A DNA stretch of 64,000 bases from Ignelater luminosus (taxonomy: Eukaryota > Arthropoda > Insecta > Coleoptera > Elateridae), in contig VTPC01003835.1 of assembly GCA_011009095.1 (NCBI GenBank), positions 1 through 64,000 of the forward strand, written 5' to 3'. Numbering within the stretch: the first letter of the stretch is position 1; each line of letters begins with the position of its first letter. The notes under the pieces are model-generated. The model saw only the letters and a list, made by a program, of their open reading frames with translations. It had not been told where the DNA came from and ran no database searches. Both the position numbers and the translations under genes were made by a program. Positions 40,701 to 55,700 of this stretch are shown piece by piece.

Positions 40701-43700
40701 ATTCTGCACACCTTAACTGTTGGTTGCAACAAAAACTTTGATGTCTTAACTATTACAGCGAATCTGAAAAGAATTAATACAGACAGTTGCAGAACATGGT
40801 GAACATGGAAAACTATTTACTGTCACTTGTTTCCGCATACGACCATTTGTGATATTCTTAAAAGGGTTGAGTGTGAAATACCACATAGCAGATTGAATAC
40901 CTGATAATTACAGAAAAGATAAACAAGAAGAAAGAAGAAAAAACTTGTAAATGTAGTTGTCGGAAAACTTGGGCAGTCGTGCAAAAAACTCAAAAGAAAG
41001 TTCAAAATTACGCATGAGTATGTTGGAAAAAAACTAACAAATAGAAGGTGGTAATAATAAAAGAGAATTGGCTCTTAAACACAGAAAGTATCAATTGGAA
41101 TGTCAAAGGGCACTTATTTGGGTAAATTACGACACGGTCCTTTGAATCCCATGCATCATTTGGATGTTACCATGGGCGAAAATATAGCAAAAGTATCCAA
41201 CTTAAATCAATAGAGAGGTTTCGGTATTAATTAAAGGAAGAAATATATTAGGCAAATATACAGTGTGTCCGAAAAGTATGGAATATCCTACATATCTCAG
41301 TAAATATGCATTTTATGGAAAAATGTTTCCTATAAAAGTTGTTTAGTGTTTAGTTTTACATTATAGGGCAATACCAAATAACTATTTAAAAAAAAACAAA
41401 AGCGCAACGAATAATGCTTCAATGTTTTTTAATGGGAAGGTATCCCTTTATTGTACTCATTTGATAGAGAATGTTATTCTCTTTTCAATGATGTAAAACT
41501 TTGATACACTTGCATAAGTAAATTTTGATTTGACGTAAAACACTGAACAACTCTTANNNNNNNNNNNNNNNNNNNNNNNNNNNNNNNNNNNNNNNNNNNN
41601 NNNNNNNNNNNNNNNNNNNNNNNNNNNNNNNNNNNNNNNNNNNNNNNNNNNNNNNNNNNNNNNNNNNNNNNNNNNNNNNNNNNNNNNNNNNNNNNNNNNN
41701 NNNNNNNNNNNNNNNNNNNNNNNNNNNNNNNNNNNNNNNNNNNNNNNNNNNNNNNNNNNNNNNNNNNNNNNNNNNNNNNNNNNNNNNNNNNNNNNNNNNN
41801 NNNNNNNNNNNNNNNNNNNNNNNNNNNNNNNNNNNNNNNNNNNNNNNNNNNNNNNNNNNNNNNNNNNNNNNNNNNNNNNNNNNNNNNNNNNNNNNNNNNN
41901 NNNNNNNNNNNNNNNNNNNNNNNNNNNNNNNNNNNNNNNNNNNNNNNNNNNNNNNNGATTTAAGTTGCTTGACCGATTTAGATTTGTTTGAGTCATTTTA
42001 TTTTGTTTAATTAAGGGACTTTAAAACCTAATTGTGAATTTCTATCCTTCCAACCGGATTACTCTCGAGATCCGAGGCTTTAAGAAGGCTTGATTGAATC
42101 GTGAGTGACGCTGATTTACTTTCGAAAATCAAACTTTATGTAGCTAGTATTATTGATTGTCAAACCCCCTCGTCTTCGACTATGGAGCAGTACTGTAGCA
42201 CCGGTCATCTATTTCGTTTGGTATCTAGGTAAACTTCAAAATTTACCGCGACAACGTTATAACTCTGGGTTGTTCTTTTCAGGAAAGGGTCTTTCATCAT
42301 CCGTAGGATCAAATTAGAAATGCTTAATAATGGCCAGAAATTCAAAGCTTTTTCACAATTGAAAGATGAATGACAAATTGTTTCTATAAATTACTTTTTC
42401 TGGAACTGAATAAGAGACCTACTAACATCAACACGTAATACATTCGGAGTGTACCAACTTTGAATCTTACGACCTTGCTGCTTCAACGAATGTGCACGTC
42501 ATTATGGTAATGTTTTATAAAGAAATTCAGAAAACGTGAAACATCTCCATAACACTCAGAAGTACAACTTTCCACAGCAAACTTGGCTTTGACGCGCCGA
42601 AAGTGGCAACGAAAGCCAACGTCCACGACTGCTCATTAAAACTACATCTTATCGATCGATTTATTCAGATTGCCTTAAGGCTATTACTGAAGGAAAGCCT
42701 TCCATTTTGATAAGTGTACTGCTCGAATTACATTCACATGTTTATTAAATCTGAACCCTAATGTTAAGAGACAAGAAAAGCTTTGGGAGATCACCAACAC
42801 AAAGATGCTTAAGTATCACTGTTGTGGCGATGAAGACTTTAATTTTTAATTTTTCTTAAATTTTTATTTGGCAAAATAAGATATCAACTTTGAAAACTAA
42901 TTTATCTGAATTTATTCAGCTGTGACATACAAGTATGAAACATCCTATACAAAGAATTTAAAAAGATTAACGATCATCATACCACTAAAAACTTTTATTG
43001 CAAGATTGTTGTTATATTATACAGGAACACAAAAGCTTTTACTTGAGCTGTTCGCTATTCAGATATCGTACGATCAAAACAGCATTCTTTTTTCTTTTCA
43101 CTTTAACCGGATTCTTATCCGTTTTGAAGGTCTTAATCTGATTTTACTTACAATTTTAAAAATTATTTCTTGACCAAAACTGCATCACCTATCTAAATCA
43201 AAACTTGAAAGAAATGTGATATCATATCACAGATACGCCCAGTAACATACATTAAAATTTGTTACTTCCTTATTCAAATTTAAATGTTGATGTTGCGCAA
43301 CATCAGTGTCAATTACCTTCGCCACGCCGCACCGCCTGCTATTCAGATACCTTTCCATTATATTAATCCTAGTTAAGCCGGAATGTTTCTGAATATTATC
43401 ATTACTACGCTACTAAAAACGCTAATTAGCTTTGAAATAAATTTTAAAATTAGAATTTTTTTTCTTTTTAATATTTTCTTAATAAAACTACTTTGTTTGT
43501 TTATAAACTACAATATAGTAAACATTTGATATTCATAAAAATATTGCATCACATAAAAATAATAATTTACTTGATTGCATAAGAAGTAATACCATAATAA
43601 AATAGATAATACAAATATAAATAGTTTGTTCAAATATATCTATTTGGGAAAATTAATTTTTTTTCTCTTTGCATAAAGATTTACTAATAACTGTTTTTTT

Positions 43701-46700
43701 GACGTCAACTAAACTTTGCAGTTCACTGATTGTGATTATTACTATGAACGGACTTTTGCATTCTCAAGGTTTCTTTTATTAAATTAAATCTGTTTATAAC
43801 AGTAATTATTTAGTAGAAAATCAAAATTTTTTTGTAAACATAATAAACCGTTTCGGTGTTATTAGGAAAAATTTATTATTTCCTGATTGATTTAGTTTAT
43901 ATTTAATTGAGATTGTTTTGTTTCGTAGACAAAATTTATAAATAATGATTCTGTAGCTCAAATATTGATTGTACGCCGGCACCCCGTCTTGTTGAAACCA
44001 TATTTGGTAAAACTGGTTAGGAATATCTTAAAAACAGCAAATTAATTCTTAAGAACAAGTTCTTAATGGAACTGAGAATGTAGTTGTAATACAATGACTT
44101 ACGTGTGGAAAATTTGCAGTTTACAAGTATGGGAACTTTTTACTAGAGATTAAAGATACATTTTCCAACAAGTGGATACCTTCGAGTCAAGGGTCTTGAA
44201 ATTGGCAACTATTATCTGGCCCGCGATTTAACTTAACATAAGATAAAAATATCAAATAGATGCACCAATGTGCATTACACTGACGTACATGTAGCTTGTG
44301 GGCCTCTACACTCAGTACCCAGTAGTTCCTCCACTTGATAGATATAAAAAAAATAAAAGATAACAGAATTTTGCATTCGTATTTATTTATTTAACGAAAA
44401 TAAGCCTAATTAATTACAAAGAAACCTTCTACACAAGCTGGAACTGATAGCACCCATCTTAGCCAAAAAATTCTCTTTTCATCCTCAAGATATTGATATC
44501 TGGACAGGTTACCTTACTTGCAACTGTTTCTACTTTGAAACATTTCTTAAACCAAAATGCTCTGTTCTGTCATGTCTTCAACTTTAATTACTTGAATCAA
44601 TTCCTTAAGCAGTACGCTGGCGCATACGAACTTCTAAGTCAGGTTTCAGGCATTTCGAATCAAATTTACCATAATTTTGAAAGACACCTAAGGTGCTCAC
44701 GAACATGCAGAGACTTTAGAACACTACTGAAGATAGCGAGAATTCAAAGGTTGACCCAAGAAACCAAAGTAATGGTTCTTTTGGTATTCACACATTGACA
44801 TATATTTATCAAATCTAGAGGTAGCTTTGCTCTTTAATCTACTCTAGGATAATTCTGAAATCTTGATTTTTAAAGCATGAACAAAGATTTCTCTAATCAA
44901 AATTACAAAAGTATTAGTATAGAAAATGGCATTCCCGATGTAACAAAAAATATGGGTCTAGTCACTCTTAGAAAAAACCTTTAGGGAAGAGCAGTCTCAG
45001 TAACCAGTCGTAGACACCATTACTCTCGAATGCAAGACCAACTACAGAAAGCTATGCTGCGTCTATCTGCAGGTGTTGTGGAAGTCTTTGGTTTCCTGAT
45101 GAAGCTAATAACTCTAGATTATACTAGACATTAGTGACACATTCTATTGACGTAAGCACATAGCCAAAGATCTGTTTGTATAACCTGAACATAATATCTA
45201 TTGTTTGTTCACCTTAAATACAGTTCTGGACGATATACTCTAGAAACTAATCTCCGAATTGATCATCAAATAGAAGATTCTGAGGGTCCAAGAGAAGTAT
45301 TTAGAGCTGCCAATAATTCCAAGTAAGTTAACTCTCCAACTTCAGCTGTAGCGAAGCTCACTATAACAATCCATGCTTATTTCGGAATTTTATTCTAAGA
45401 ACTCCAAAGAAACATTTGTTCTTTTGCCATTTTAGTCTCTGCTTAAAGGATGTTCAAATTAGCTTTCATTCTCTGAAAATAAAACCACAAAATTGCTTAT
45501 TGCCGTTTATGTAAACAAATACATTTTTCCTATTGGAATATGTTTGTTATATCACATGATTTGTTTTATTGTTCTAACAGATTTTGTAATTAATAATTCC
45601 ATAAAAGAACTCATGATACTTCACGATCACACAAAATACAGTCGGCCGCTGCACGAAAGCTTTTAGAATTTATCTTCCTGAGTACGTACAAGCACTCTGC
45701 CCTGAGACAAACTCAGATTTCTGCGCCCTTTCATCTCATATAAAGCGTGTTCGTTGTTTGTTTTCTGAAGAAGGTTAATAGAGGGCGAAGCCCAATCAGA
45801 TTTCATACTCACTTCTCCTAAAAAAAATTGATGGAGGGAGTAGCTTGACATTAGGCCACCAGAGGTGGCCCATTGAATCTTGAAGATTGACGCGTATTTG
45901 TTTTTTAAACTGGTTGATGGAAAGCGTAGCCCGACACGTTTTGAAATAAAAGTCACCGCTGGCGACCGTACCGGTTTCTACTCCAAAAGTAAAATACTGT
46001 ACACTTTTGTACGGCAGTCTTTGAAATTAGTCTTCCCACATGCGTGCATCCTGAATCAAACTTAGATTTCTGCTGTCTTCTATTCCATATGAAGCAAGAG
46101 TATTTGTTTTTAGCTCTTTGAAGAAAAGTCAATGAAAGATGAAGCTCTTATTTGGGCTACCGCAGATAATTTGGAAAGTACAGTCCGTTCTACTTTATAT
46201 TATTTGCTTTCCCTAAAAAGGTCAATGGAGGGTAAAGCCCGACTTTATGTCACCCCAGGTGGCCTTTTGGAAGGTGCAACTTGATCCGCTTTCATATCTA
46301 CCTCTCTTAAGGAAGTAAATGGAAAGCAAAAACCGATCTTGGGGGTGGCTCGTTGAGTAGTATAACCTAGCAGGTGTAACTGTAACCAATACATTCTGAA
46401 AGAACCGGTTTTAGCGTGATGTAGTAGTAAACTGTCCATTGATTGTTTATGTCCAACATAACCTACAGGTATCAGCAGTTTCTGTTTGCATTTCTTGCAA
46501 AGACGTGGGCAAGTACAGTATAAAGAACAATTTGATTGCTCAATCCACTCGTTAAAGTTTTGCTTTTCTAGGCTAGATAGTCATTGAACTTTGTAACATA
46601 GAACTATTATTGGGACATAAGTCACTTAGATATCAACATAAGTAGGAAAACCAAAAAGTCGCCCCGACGGCTTAACCCCTGAGACAGACCTTGTAACACG

Positions 46701-49700
46701 CACAGAACATGAGATTTGATCATAGGTAGAGAAGACAAGAATAGAAAAAAAGAAATAAGTTGGTCTAATTAACGAAGAAACCATAAGTGTTAAAGCACAA
46801 GTGGAAGAATATGATTATAAAAGTCAAGTCCAATTATTACTAAATTTACAACCTAAGGCCACCCACTTATGGTGCAAGTAAATAATAAATTCTATTTTTT
46901 TATAACAAAACGTTTCGCAAATTGTTGTTGAGATTATTAATGCATTGACGTAAATAAGTAGTTTGTACTACTTAATTGATATTTGCCAATAAAGGGTACC
47001 TAAAAATATATTTTGAGCACATTTGAAAGGTGAGTTAATAAATTTAAAAAACATATATTGACTTGCAGTTGAAATTACAAAATAATTCATCAACGAACTT
47101 TTATAAGAGAAGTGTAATTCCCCATTGATTTGCAGACAAATGCTCTAATCAATGGAATACAAAAATTCCCCAAGAAAATACTGTCTTGCAATAAAATAAG
47201 TTCACATTTTACGTAATACATTACAAATATTATCGTGTAATGGAAAAATGTGCACGTCCCCATTTTTATTACTTAAACGAGATCTTCATAAATATTGTAA
47301 TTATGAGAGCGATTAGTGGTTATGATACTTTATTTTATCATTATTGTTACAGTTTAAACAATAACAACTTGACTGGAAGAATAACGAACTCGAAAACAAT
47401 TAAATAATATCTTTGACGCGTGCATATATTACTATGTAATATGTACTTACTTAGTTAAATATTACAAATCAAATAAAAATCGTGAATAATGCGGGTAGCA
47501 CCTGTTGAACAGTTGACGCATACTGTATACTATTATGTAAATGGTTCATTTATTTGTTTACCTATATTAGTGTTAGGATAATAATTTGAATATGGCTGCA
47601 TTACACAATTTTGGGAGGATTTCCAAAACGACCCATAAAACTGTAAATTGATTTTTACCAATTTGGAAATACTATATCCCCATAACAACTGCCAACATAA
47701 AATTATTATGAAACTCGAAATAATAAATTTAAAAATGTAAATTCTTTTAAACTTGATCACCTTTTAAATTGCAAATTTTCCAATTAATCAGTTCAGTCTG
47801 AACAGTCTAAACAAATCCTAATAATTTATTTAATAAAGAAATTAGGATAATAACAATAAACAACATTTTACGCTAAAAAATAAAAAATTGACTTTGAACC
47901 TTGACGTAGTTAAACAATCTAATTTAGTTCAGTTCACGACATTTTTTTGTTACACTCACTATATTTATGCAAAATGCAAAATGATTGATAGCTTGTTATC
48001 AAGAACAGTATGAAAACAACACGAATTCTTTAAAGTTACTATATTTACTATTGCTAATTTACTCGAAATAATTTAAATATTAGATTGTAGAAAATTGTAT
48101 TTTTCAAAAATTAGGACCCACAAAAAACTTGTTACCGCTATGTACGGCGAGAAACACGTATTTTTTTGAAAGTTTACTCGAGTATTTTGACTTTTTGAAA
48201 GTAACTAAACTGGTAAAACGCATATAAAATTTGCACTCATACGTCCTCTTTTAATTCGAAAAGTGAAATTAGTTCTTTAGTATTGATTGACCTTATTCAA
48301 CTTTGTTTTAGAGATAATTAAAACTTAGATATTTTGATGCAAATTACGATTGGTTTACACGAGAGTTTAGTGTAAAGGAAAAAAAATGTGAACAATTTGA
48401 AATAAAATTTTAAGGTGTGTTGAACGAATTCTTTATTCTAGTTCTAAAAGGAATGTGTTACTGACTGAGAGCAGAGGAGCGTCATTTAATGATTAGCATA
48501 TTTGGCTTTGCAAATCAAAAATACAATTTATAACGTCTGCTATTTTAACCTAAAGGTATTATCATGCGTGTCTGCTAATTTAGCTAGAGGGTGTTGTGAA
48601 ATGCGTTGTTTTTATATGCAAAACTAATTTTCAATTGATCAGAAACTCAATTTATTGTATATGGACACACAAAAAATTAGTGATAAAATTAAAAACACGA
48701 TATCAAAAAAGGAGCGACTCAATTAAGATAAAATTAGAATAGAACCGGCACGGTAAATTAAACAAAGTAAGAAATGCATTAAAATGTATTGTAAGCTCAA
48801 ATACACTACATAAAGATTCTTCTACCTGGCACGACATAATTCGTAATGTCGGACTAATAATCTGTTGGTCATTTAGCGTCTTCGAGTGTTTAGAGTAGAT
48901 TCCCAGCGTTTTTCTATAAATTCTAAACGTTCTTTTCAGAATTCTCAAATATTTAATAGCAATATCAAAACCCATATCTATAAGTCTCTAAATTCCATTT
49001 GCAACTTTACAAGTTTGTAAATTCTAGACGTGCTTCTTGTAAGATCAGTTACTACCAGGGTTATCTAGAGCAAGGCCAACGCAAGAACGTGCAAACGAGG
49101 CAACTTACCATGACTAGCCACTACATAACAGCGAGTTAGACACCTGAAATTGACATTAAACGCACTGCTCACCACCCTGTTTACCACACGAAGACAGCTT
49201 AGGAAATTCCACCATATTCCCTAGCACCAGATCTAATTCTTCATATTATAATTCAAGAAACGGATTGTTTTGTCTTTTTTGTCTAATAATTCACCTTCAG
49301 TACCAGTAATAACCATACGCCTAAACATGAAAATCATAAAATCCATTGTTAAGTCTCCAACGAAAACTTTCACTTTTTATCTTGATAAATAGTGCTAAGA
49401 ACTGATAGATTTTCCTTTAGGCCCAAATCCAAGACTTCAAAACTGAAAGAAATGACAAAATTTGTAAATACTTTTTTAAAAAGTGAATTTTCCAAAAGCG
49501 AATCGATTCCCTGCTTGGTATTTACATTATTTCCTGATCTCTTTTATTTTGGCTCTAGAATTTAATCAATTTTAGGGTTTTGTTCATTTTTCTCAAGCAA
49601 CCAGTTATGTCCAAATAGTCTACTTTCTGCCTTTTCCTTGGAAAAGTCTTCTAATTTCAAAACCCTCTAGTAAAGAAACAGAAAACTTGTTTTAGATAGA

Positions 49701-52700
49701 CATGCCATGAAATCTGATAAGTTTAAGAGTAACTCATTTTCAAAAATAAGGTTATCTTTATAAAAAGTCCATTGATAGCAATAATCTGGACTGTTTGATT
49801 TATTGAAGTTAATTAGAAGTAGTTTGAAACTTTATTGACGGGGTGGTTTAAAATTTGTTTTTTCTCCACGAGTTTTAACACATGGGCTGAAAAGTCCCAG
49901 GCCTAACAAATAGATGGCGCTAGTTCTATTGCATTCACTGCTTTTTCAGTTAGTACTAACCTTCAAAAGACAGCTGTTAAAATTTCATGATATTCTATTC
50001 ATTATTTTGTGAGTTATTGTGCTAAAAGTGACGCTACTTTTGTTATTTTCAAAACAATGGATCAAAAACAATTTCGTGTTTTAATTTTACACTGCTTCTT
50101 GATGGGAAAAAATACCGTTCAAGCGAAGCAATGGCTTGAAAAGTGTTATGGGGACTCCGCTCCATCAGAAACAACAATAAAACGTTGGTTTGCTGACTTC
50201 AAACGTGGTCGTAGAGACACCGATGATGCAGAACGCAGTGGACGTCCAAATGAGGCGGTAACACCAGAAAATATCAAAAAAATCCACAAAATCGTTTTGA
50301 ATGATCGAAAAGTGAAGTTGCGTGAGTTAGCTGACATCGTAAAGATATCAAAAGAACGTGTTGGCGTTATATTGCATGAGCATTTGACTATGAAAAAGCT
50401 CTGCTCAAAGTGGGTGCCGCGTTTGCTCACTGTTTACCAAAAACAAGAACGTATTGATGTTTCTGAGCAGTGTTTGGCCATGTTTAAACGTAACAAACCG
50501 GAATTTTTGTGTCGATATGTGACAATGGATGAAACATGGATCCATCACTTTACTCCGGAATCAAAACGATCGTCATCTGAGTGGACAGCAACTGGTGAAC
50601 CTCGTCCAAAGCGACCGAAAGCACAACAATCGGCTGGAAAGGTTATGGCCTCGGTATTTTGGAATGTGCATGGTGTAATATTCATCGACTATCGTGAGAA
50701 GGGAAATACCATCAACAGTGAATATTATATAGCGTTATTGGAGCGTTTGAAGGCCGAAATTGCAAAGAAACGACCGCATATGGCAAAGAAAAAAATTTTG
50801 TTTCATCAAGACAACGCACCGTGTCACAAGTCAATCAAAACAATGGCAAAACTACATGAATTGAACTTCGAATTCCTCCCACATCCACCGTATTCGCCAG
50901 ATTTGGCTCCCAGCGACTACTGGCTGTTCGCAGACCTAAAAAAAATGCTTGCCGGTAAGAAATTTCGCTCGAATGAAGAGGTTATCGCTGAAACTGAGTC
51001 CTATTTTGAGGCAAAAGATAAATCGTTCTACAAAAGTGGTATTGAAATGTTAGAGCGGCGCTGGAATGATTGCGTTGTTCTTGATGGAAATTACGTTGAT
51101 GAATAAAGCTAATTTTGAACAAAAAGAAACGTGTTTTCTTTGTTAGGCCTGGGACTTTTCAGCCCATGTGTTAATTGAGAATTTTCAATAATTAATATAA
51201 CCCTGCATCTCTTCCAGAATATAAAACTTGGAGATATGTGCTTTATGCTTTTTAGAATGGTGGTGCGAAGGATTGTGTACTGTGCAAGAGTAGGTTAGTT
51301 GCTGAATATCAGTGTAAGTCATTTCTAAGTTAATGTTCTAATACGTACACAATTATAACGAGTTTTGAGTATTGTTTTCTAAAGTAAAGAATCCTAAACT
51401 CTACTTTTTTAATTTGATTGTTACCAAACCAACTGGTTCGTTGCTTCTTGTCAAGATGTCTTCTACGTTTCAGCGTACAAGAAAGAACACAAAACAATAT
51501 TCGATTAAAGCCATGATATGATTAATAAACATATTAAAGCAAATAGCACCTACCTGATTTTAGAGAATTTCTGCAGTTTACTCAAAGATGTTCACATGTA
51601 AATGATACTACTGAGAAAAAGAAAATCTCTATCAGATAGTAAAATTCTTAAACGCGGCCTTTCTGTTTATTTCAGTCATTAAATCTGTTTTAAAACCAGC
51701 CGGGTTTTTTTAGAAAGACTGTCTTTTTCAGACCAACCGCTCTTAAACTATTTTTCCTTTTAGAAATCCTCAAAACCAAAATGCTGTGCTGTGTATTGTT
51801 TTGTCTTAGCTTTAAATCTCGTCTAAAACATTCAACGAGGAGACATCTTTTTTATATTTCTTCTTCTTCTTAAACCTTTTTAATCTATTTACAGAAGTAG
51901 GTCTCCCCAGTTTCCTTCTATGTGTTTCTATTTTGAGCTTGTCGTTTCCAGGTTAAGCCGACGTGTCTTTTGATATCGTCCTCCCATCTCATTTGTGATC
52001 TTCCACGTTCTCTTTTTCCTAACCATGACCTCCAGTTTAGGATTTGTGTGTTCCACCAGTTATCTGTTTGTCTTGCATTAGGTCCTGCATATTGCCACTT
52101 CAATCTCGCTGCTCTTTCTCTGACGTCTGTGACTTTAGTTTTTGTCCTTATCTAAGTGTTGCGTTTTCTATCGTTTAGTGTTATATGTAACATTTTTAGT
52201 TCCATTGTTTGTTTGTTTGTTTTAATTCGTCTGTCTGTTTTTCTCTGTCATTGTTCTTGTTTGGAAACCGTACGTCATCACTGGTAAGACGCGCGTGTCG
52301 AGTACTTTTGTTTTATGATGTTGAGCGATTTTCTTGTTTTTTAATTTATCGCCGAGCTTTCCAAATGCTGCCCAGCTCAATTTAATTCTTCTTGTTATTT
52401 CGCGTCTTGATTTTCCTTATTTAGAGTCTTTAGAATTTGTAGAATTTCTTTTTCCCCTTCTTTTAAAAGTTCTTTTGTGATGTTATGTTTCCCAGGGGCT
52501 TTGTTATTTTTCATTTCTTTTAATGCGCTGGTTATTTCCTCTGTGGTTATTTCTGGAACGTCTTCTGAATTTATATTTAGTATTTTCATTTGCAATTTGG
52601 CTTTTGTTTATCTTGAAGGATGTGGTCTGGTTTGATATAGTTCACTATAAAACTCTTGGACTCTTTTCTATTTTAGATTTATCTCTTATTTTTTCTCCAT

Positions 52701-55700
52701 TTTTGTTTTTTAGTGTTATAATAATAATTTTATCGAGATTGGATCTGAGTATTTTCATGCTTTGGTTTCTCTCTATTACTTCGTTTATCGTTTTGTCGTG
52801 TTTGTTTTCTTTTATTGACCTTCTTATCAACTTGTTGAGTTCCACAAGGTCTATGGTTTATTGCTTTCCCTGTTGTAATAGTTTTGTTCTCTCTTTCAAC
52901 ATTTGTTTTATTTCGTCTGTCAGTTTTTCTCTTTTTTGTTTTTGCTCTGATGTTACCTTTTGGGCTGCTTCGTTAATTGTTTCTATTAAAATTTAGGTTT
53001 ATTTGAATAATAACGCGAATAATGTAAATCGTGCAAGGCGTCAGTTAGTTGTTGAATACGGCAGTAGCAAGTCCAGTTTCGCAATCTGACCACAGTGCAA
53101 TTGGTCTGCACGTCTTTTACGCTTAGACATTCAAGACAATATTTGATTGAAGTTGTGAAAAAAACAATAAACATGTTAAAACAACACCTACTTAATGTCA
53201 ACAAAAACTTTTATATTTTATTTGAAAGCACAGAAAAAATAGGGACAGAATTTTTAAATGTGGTCTTTTCCTTTATTTGAGGCATTTGATTTGTTTTTTG
53301 GGATCAGTCGAGCTTTTCAGATTGGTCATGTGCATTATGATAAAAGCCGAATTTTATGTATTGAAAAATACTCGTGTTACATAAAATTCTTAATTATAAT
53401 GACAAAAATTTTAAGAAGAAAGAACTGGAATCTTATAACTAATAAGTGAACATAACATCTTGAAGATAGATACGAGTTTATTTCTATTTTCTTATTCTGT
53501 AATATTTAATTATTACTTCTTGTCTCTTGCATCTCTTTAGAGAGCTTCTAGAAGTTATAAAGACTTAAGAACAAACCTTCCGAAATAAAAATCTATGGCA
53601 CTTCTTTCACACATCTAAGTTTTACTCCTGTTGAAGGTTATCACCACGTTCATTATATTGGCTCCGCCAGATGCTATCGAACTTTATAGAGACGACATTG
53701 ATTGGTGAATCCGATGACCTTAGGCCTACTGCTCTAAAACTAATTCCACACTTAGCAAATTACTTTGTTAATCATGTCGACTTATTTATCACGTTTGTTT
53801 ATTTTTATGTGATTTATTATCGTTAGTTAGATTTTTGAAATTAATTCCATTTAACTTTAAATATAACTCACGCAGATATCCTTAAATCCATATTAGTAGG
53901 AAGTTATAAATTGCTTTTAATCTTGTTCCGGACGTACAAAATATAAATTTTCTTTTACTAACCCACTGTATATAATACATACAGAATGTTATTTCAAAAA
54001 CAAAAACAGTAAAGACAGGAACAAAGAGACGTCATAACGAAATATTTTCAAAAAAATTGAATTTCAAACAAGTGACTTTTAAAATATTTCTGCGTAGAAT
54101 AACCTGTAATGTACTCGAAAAGTAACGTTAATAAAAAAAAAGAGCTAAATGTCAGAATATTTTTAACGATGAAGTTATATAGGAAACCATCACTTAACAT
54201 CTTTATAGTTTCAGAAACAATAACAAGCTTTCAACTGTTAATAAACAACGAAAACAAAAAAATCTATAAATTTGTTACCTGTAATGTATCAGATTTATCT
54301 AGGTAGAATATTAGAAGTATAAAAAGACAAAAGAAAGAAAGCATCAAAAGATTTTGGTTAATGACCAGAAAACAATTAAAACTAAATAAACAAAACAATT
54401 AAGAGCGATGGGATTCAACTACGCAAGGAACGATTATCTCCGATTGATATCGTACGTGCATTAACTCAGATATCGCCTGCAGGTGTTTAAACACAAATCG
54501 TTCAATTTTTTGTTACTAAAACAGCAGCTTATTAATTAGATGTCTGTTTGTCTTTCTCATTCTTTTATTATTCAATCTTGACTTTTAAAAAACCGTTACT
54601 GCTAATGAGATCCCTGAGAACCTTGCGAATGCATTAAACAAATTTTTCTAAATGTTATTGCAATATTCTCGGTATGCAATATCTAGACAGATTTCTTAAA
54701 TTGCAGACACTTTTTTTAAATAATGATTATTGGGTTAATCATTTCGTTTTATTTGAGAGGAAAGAAAGATATGTAACAAAGATAAAAAGAATCAACATAT
54801 CTCTCCTCTACAGACTTGTACAGCCGAATTAGGATGAAACGGAAGTATTTAAACAGGACAAGTTCATGGACAAGTTCGTGAGTAAGATAACAGATGATAT
54901 GTGTGTATCAAGCACTTCAGTAAGTGTATTATTTTGAAGGTTCTAAATCTTAAGAATGCTTCACTTTAAACAAGACATACTGATTACTAAACAAACGAAT
55001 GTAAACTGAGATTAGTTGGCTTTTGACATTAAAATGGGGTAACAGTAATAACATTCAGTCGCTAAACCATCCTGGAAGATTAAGTATGTATAAAATTTCC
55101 CAGAATCATTTTGTGTGACGCTACGAGATCATCACAAAAAAAAGAACATCAAATTGTATTGTAGAAATATCTACTTGATATGCATGTTTTGCTGTACGAA
55201 TCATTCAAATCCTTTCTTTGACTACAATAACATTATTTCAATTCAGCGAGTGGTTTTGTAACAAGAATTTCAATGGATTCAAATCACTTGCCAACAGAGA
55301 CAAAATCTTGTTTAATCTTTCATTGAGATTCTGAAATGTTTAAAAAACAAATTGTTTCTTCTTTAAATAGAAATGGAACTCAAGTTACATTAAAGAGTCA
55401 AGAACACGCCGCACCGGTCTAACATAATTGGTAACCTTTGGTGGGCAAGCACAAAAACAATCAAGTTATAGAATCTTAATCTTATATCAGTATAATATGG
55501 AATAATACCAATAACAATAGACAAAACAAACTTACTTGAATAGAGTATCTTTATAAAGAAAGACGGAAAAAAGAAGCTAAATCATACGAACAGATAAAAA
55601 TTTCCAAAGTTAAAAGTACACTCACTGAATGTACTACAGCTAATCTGCAAAGATATTATTTGTGGCAACAAGACTGTGATACAGCCTATGGTTAGCTAAA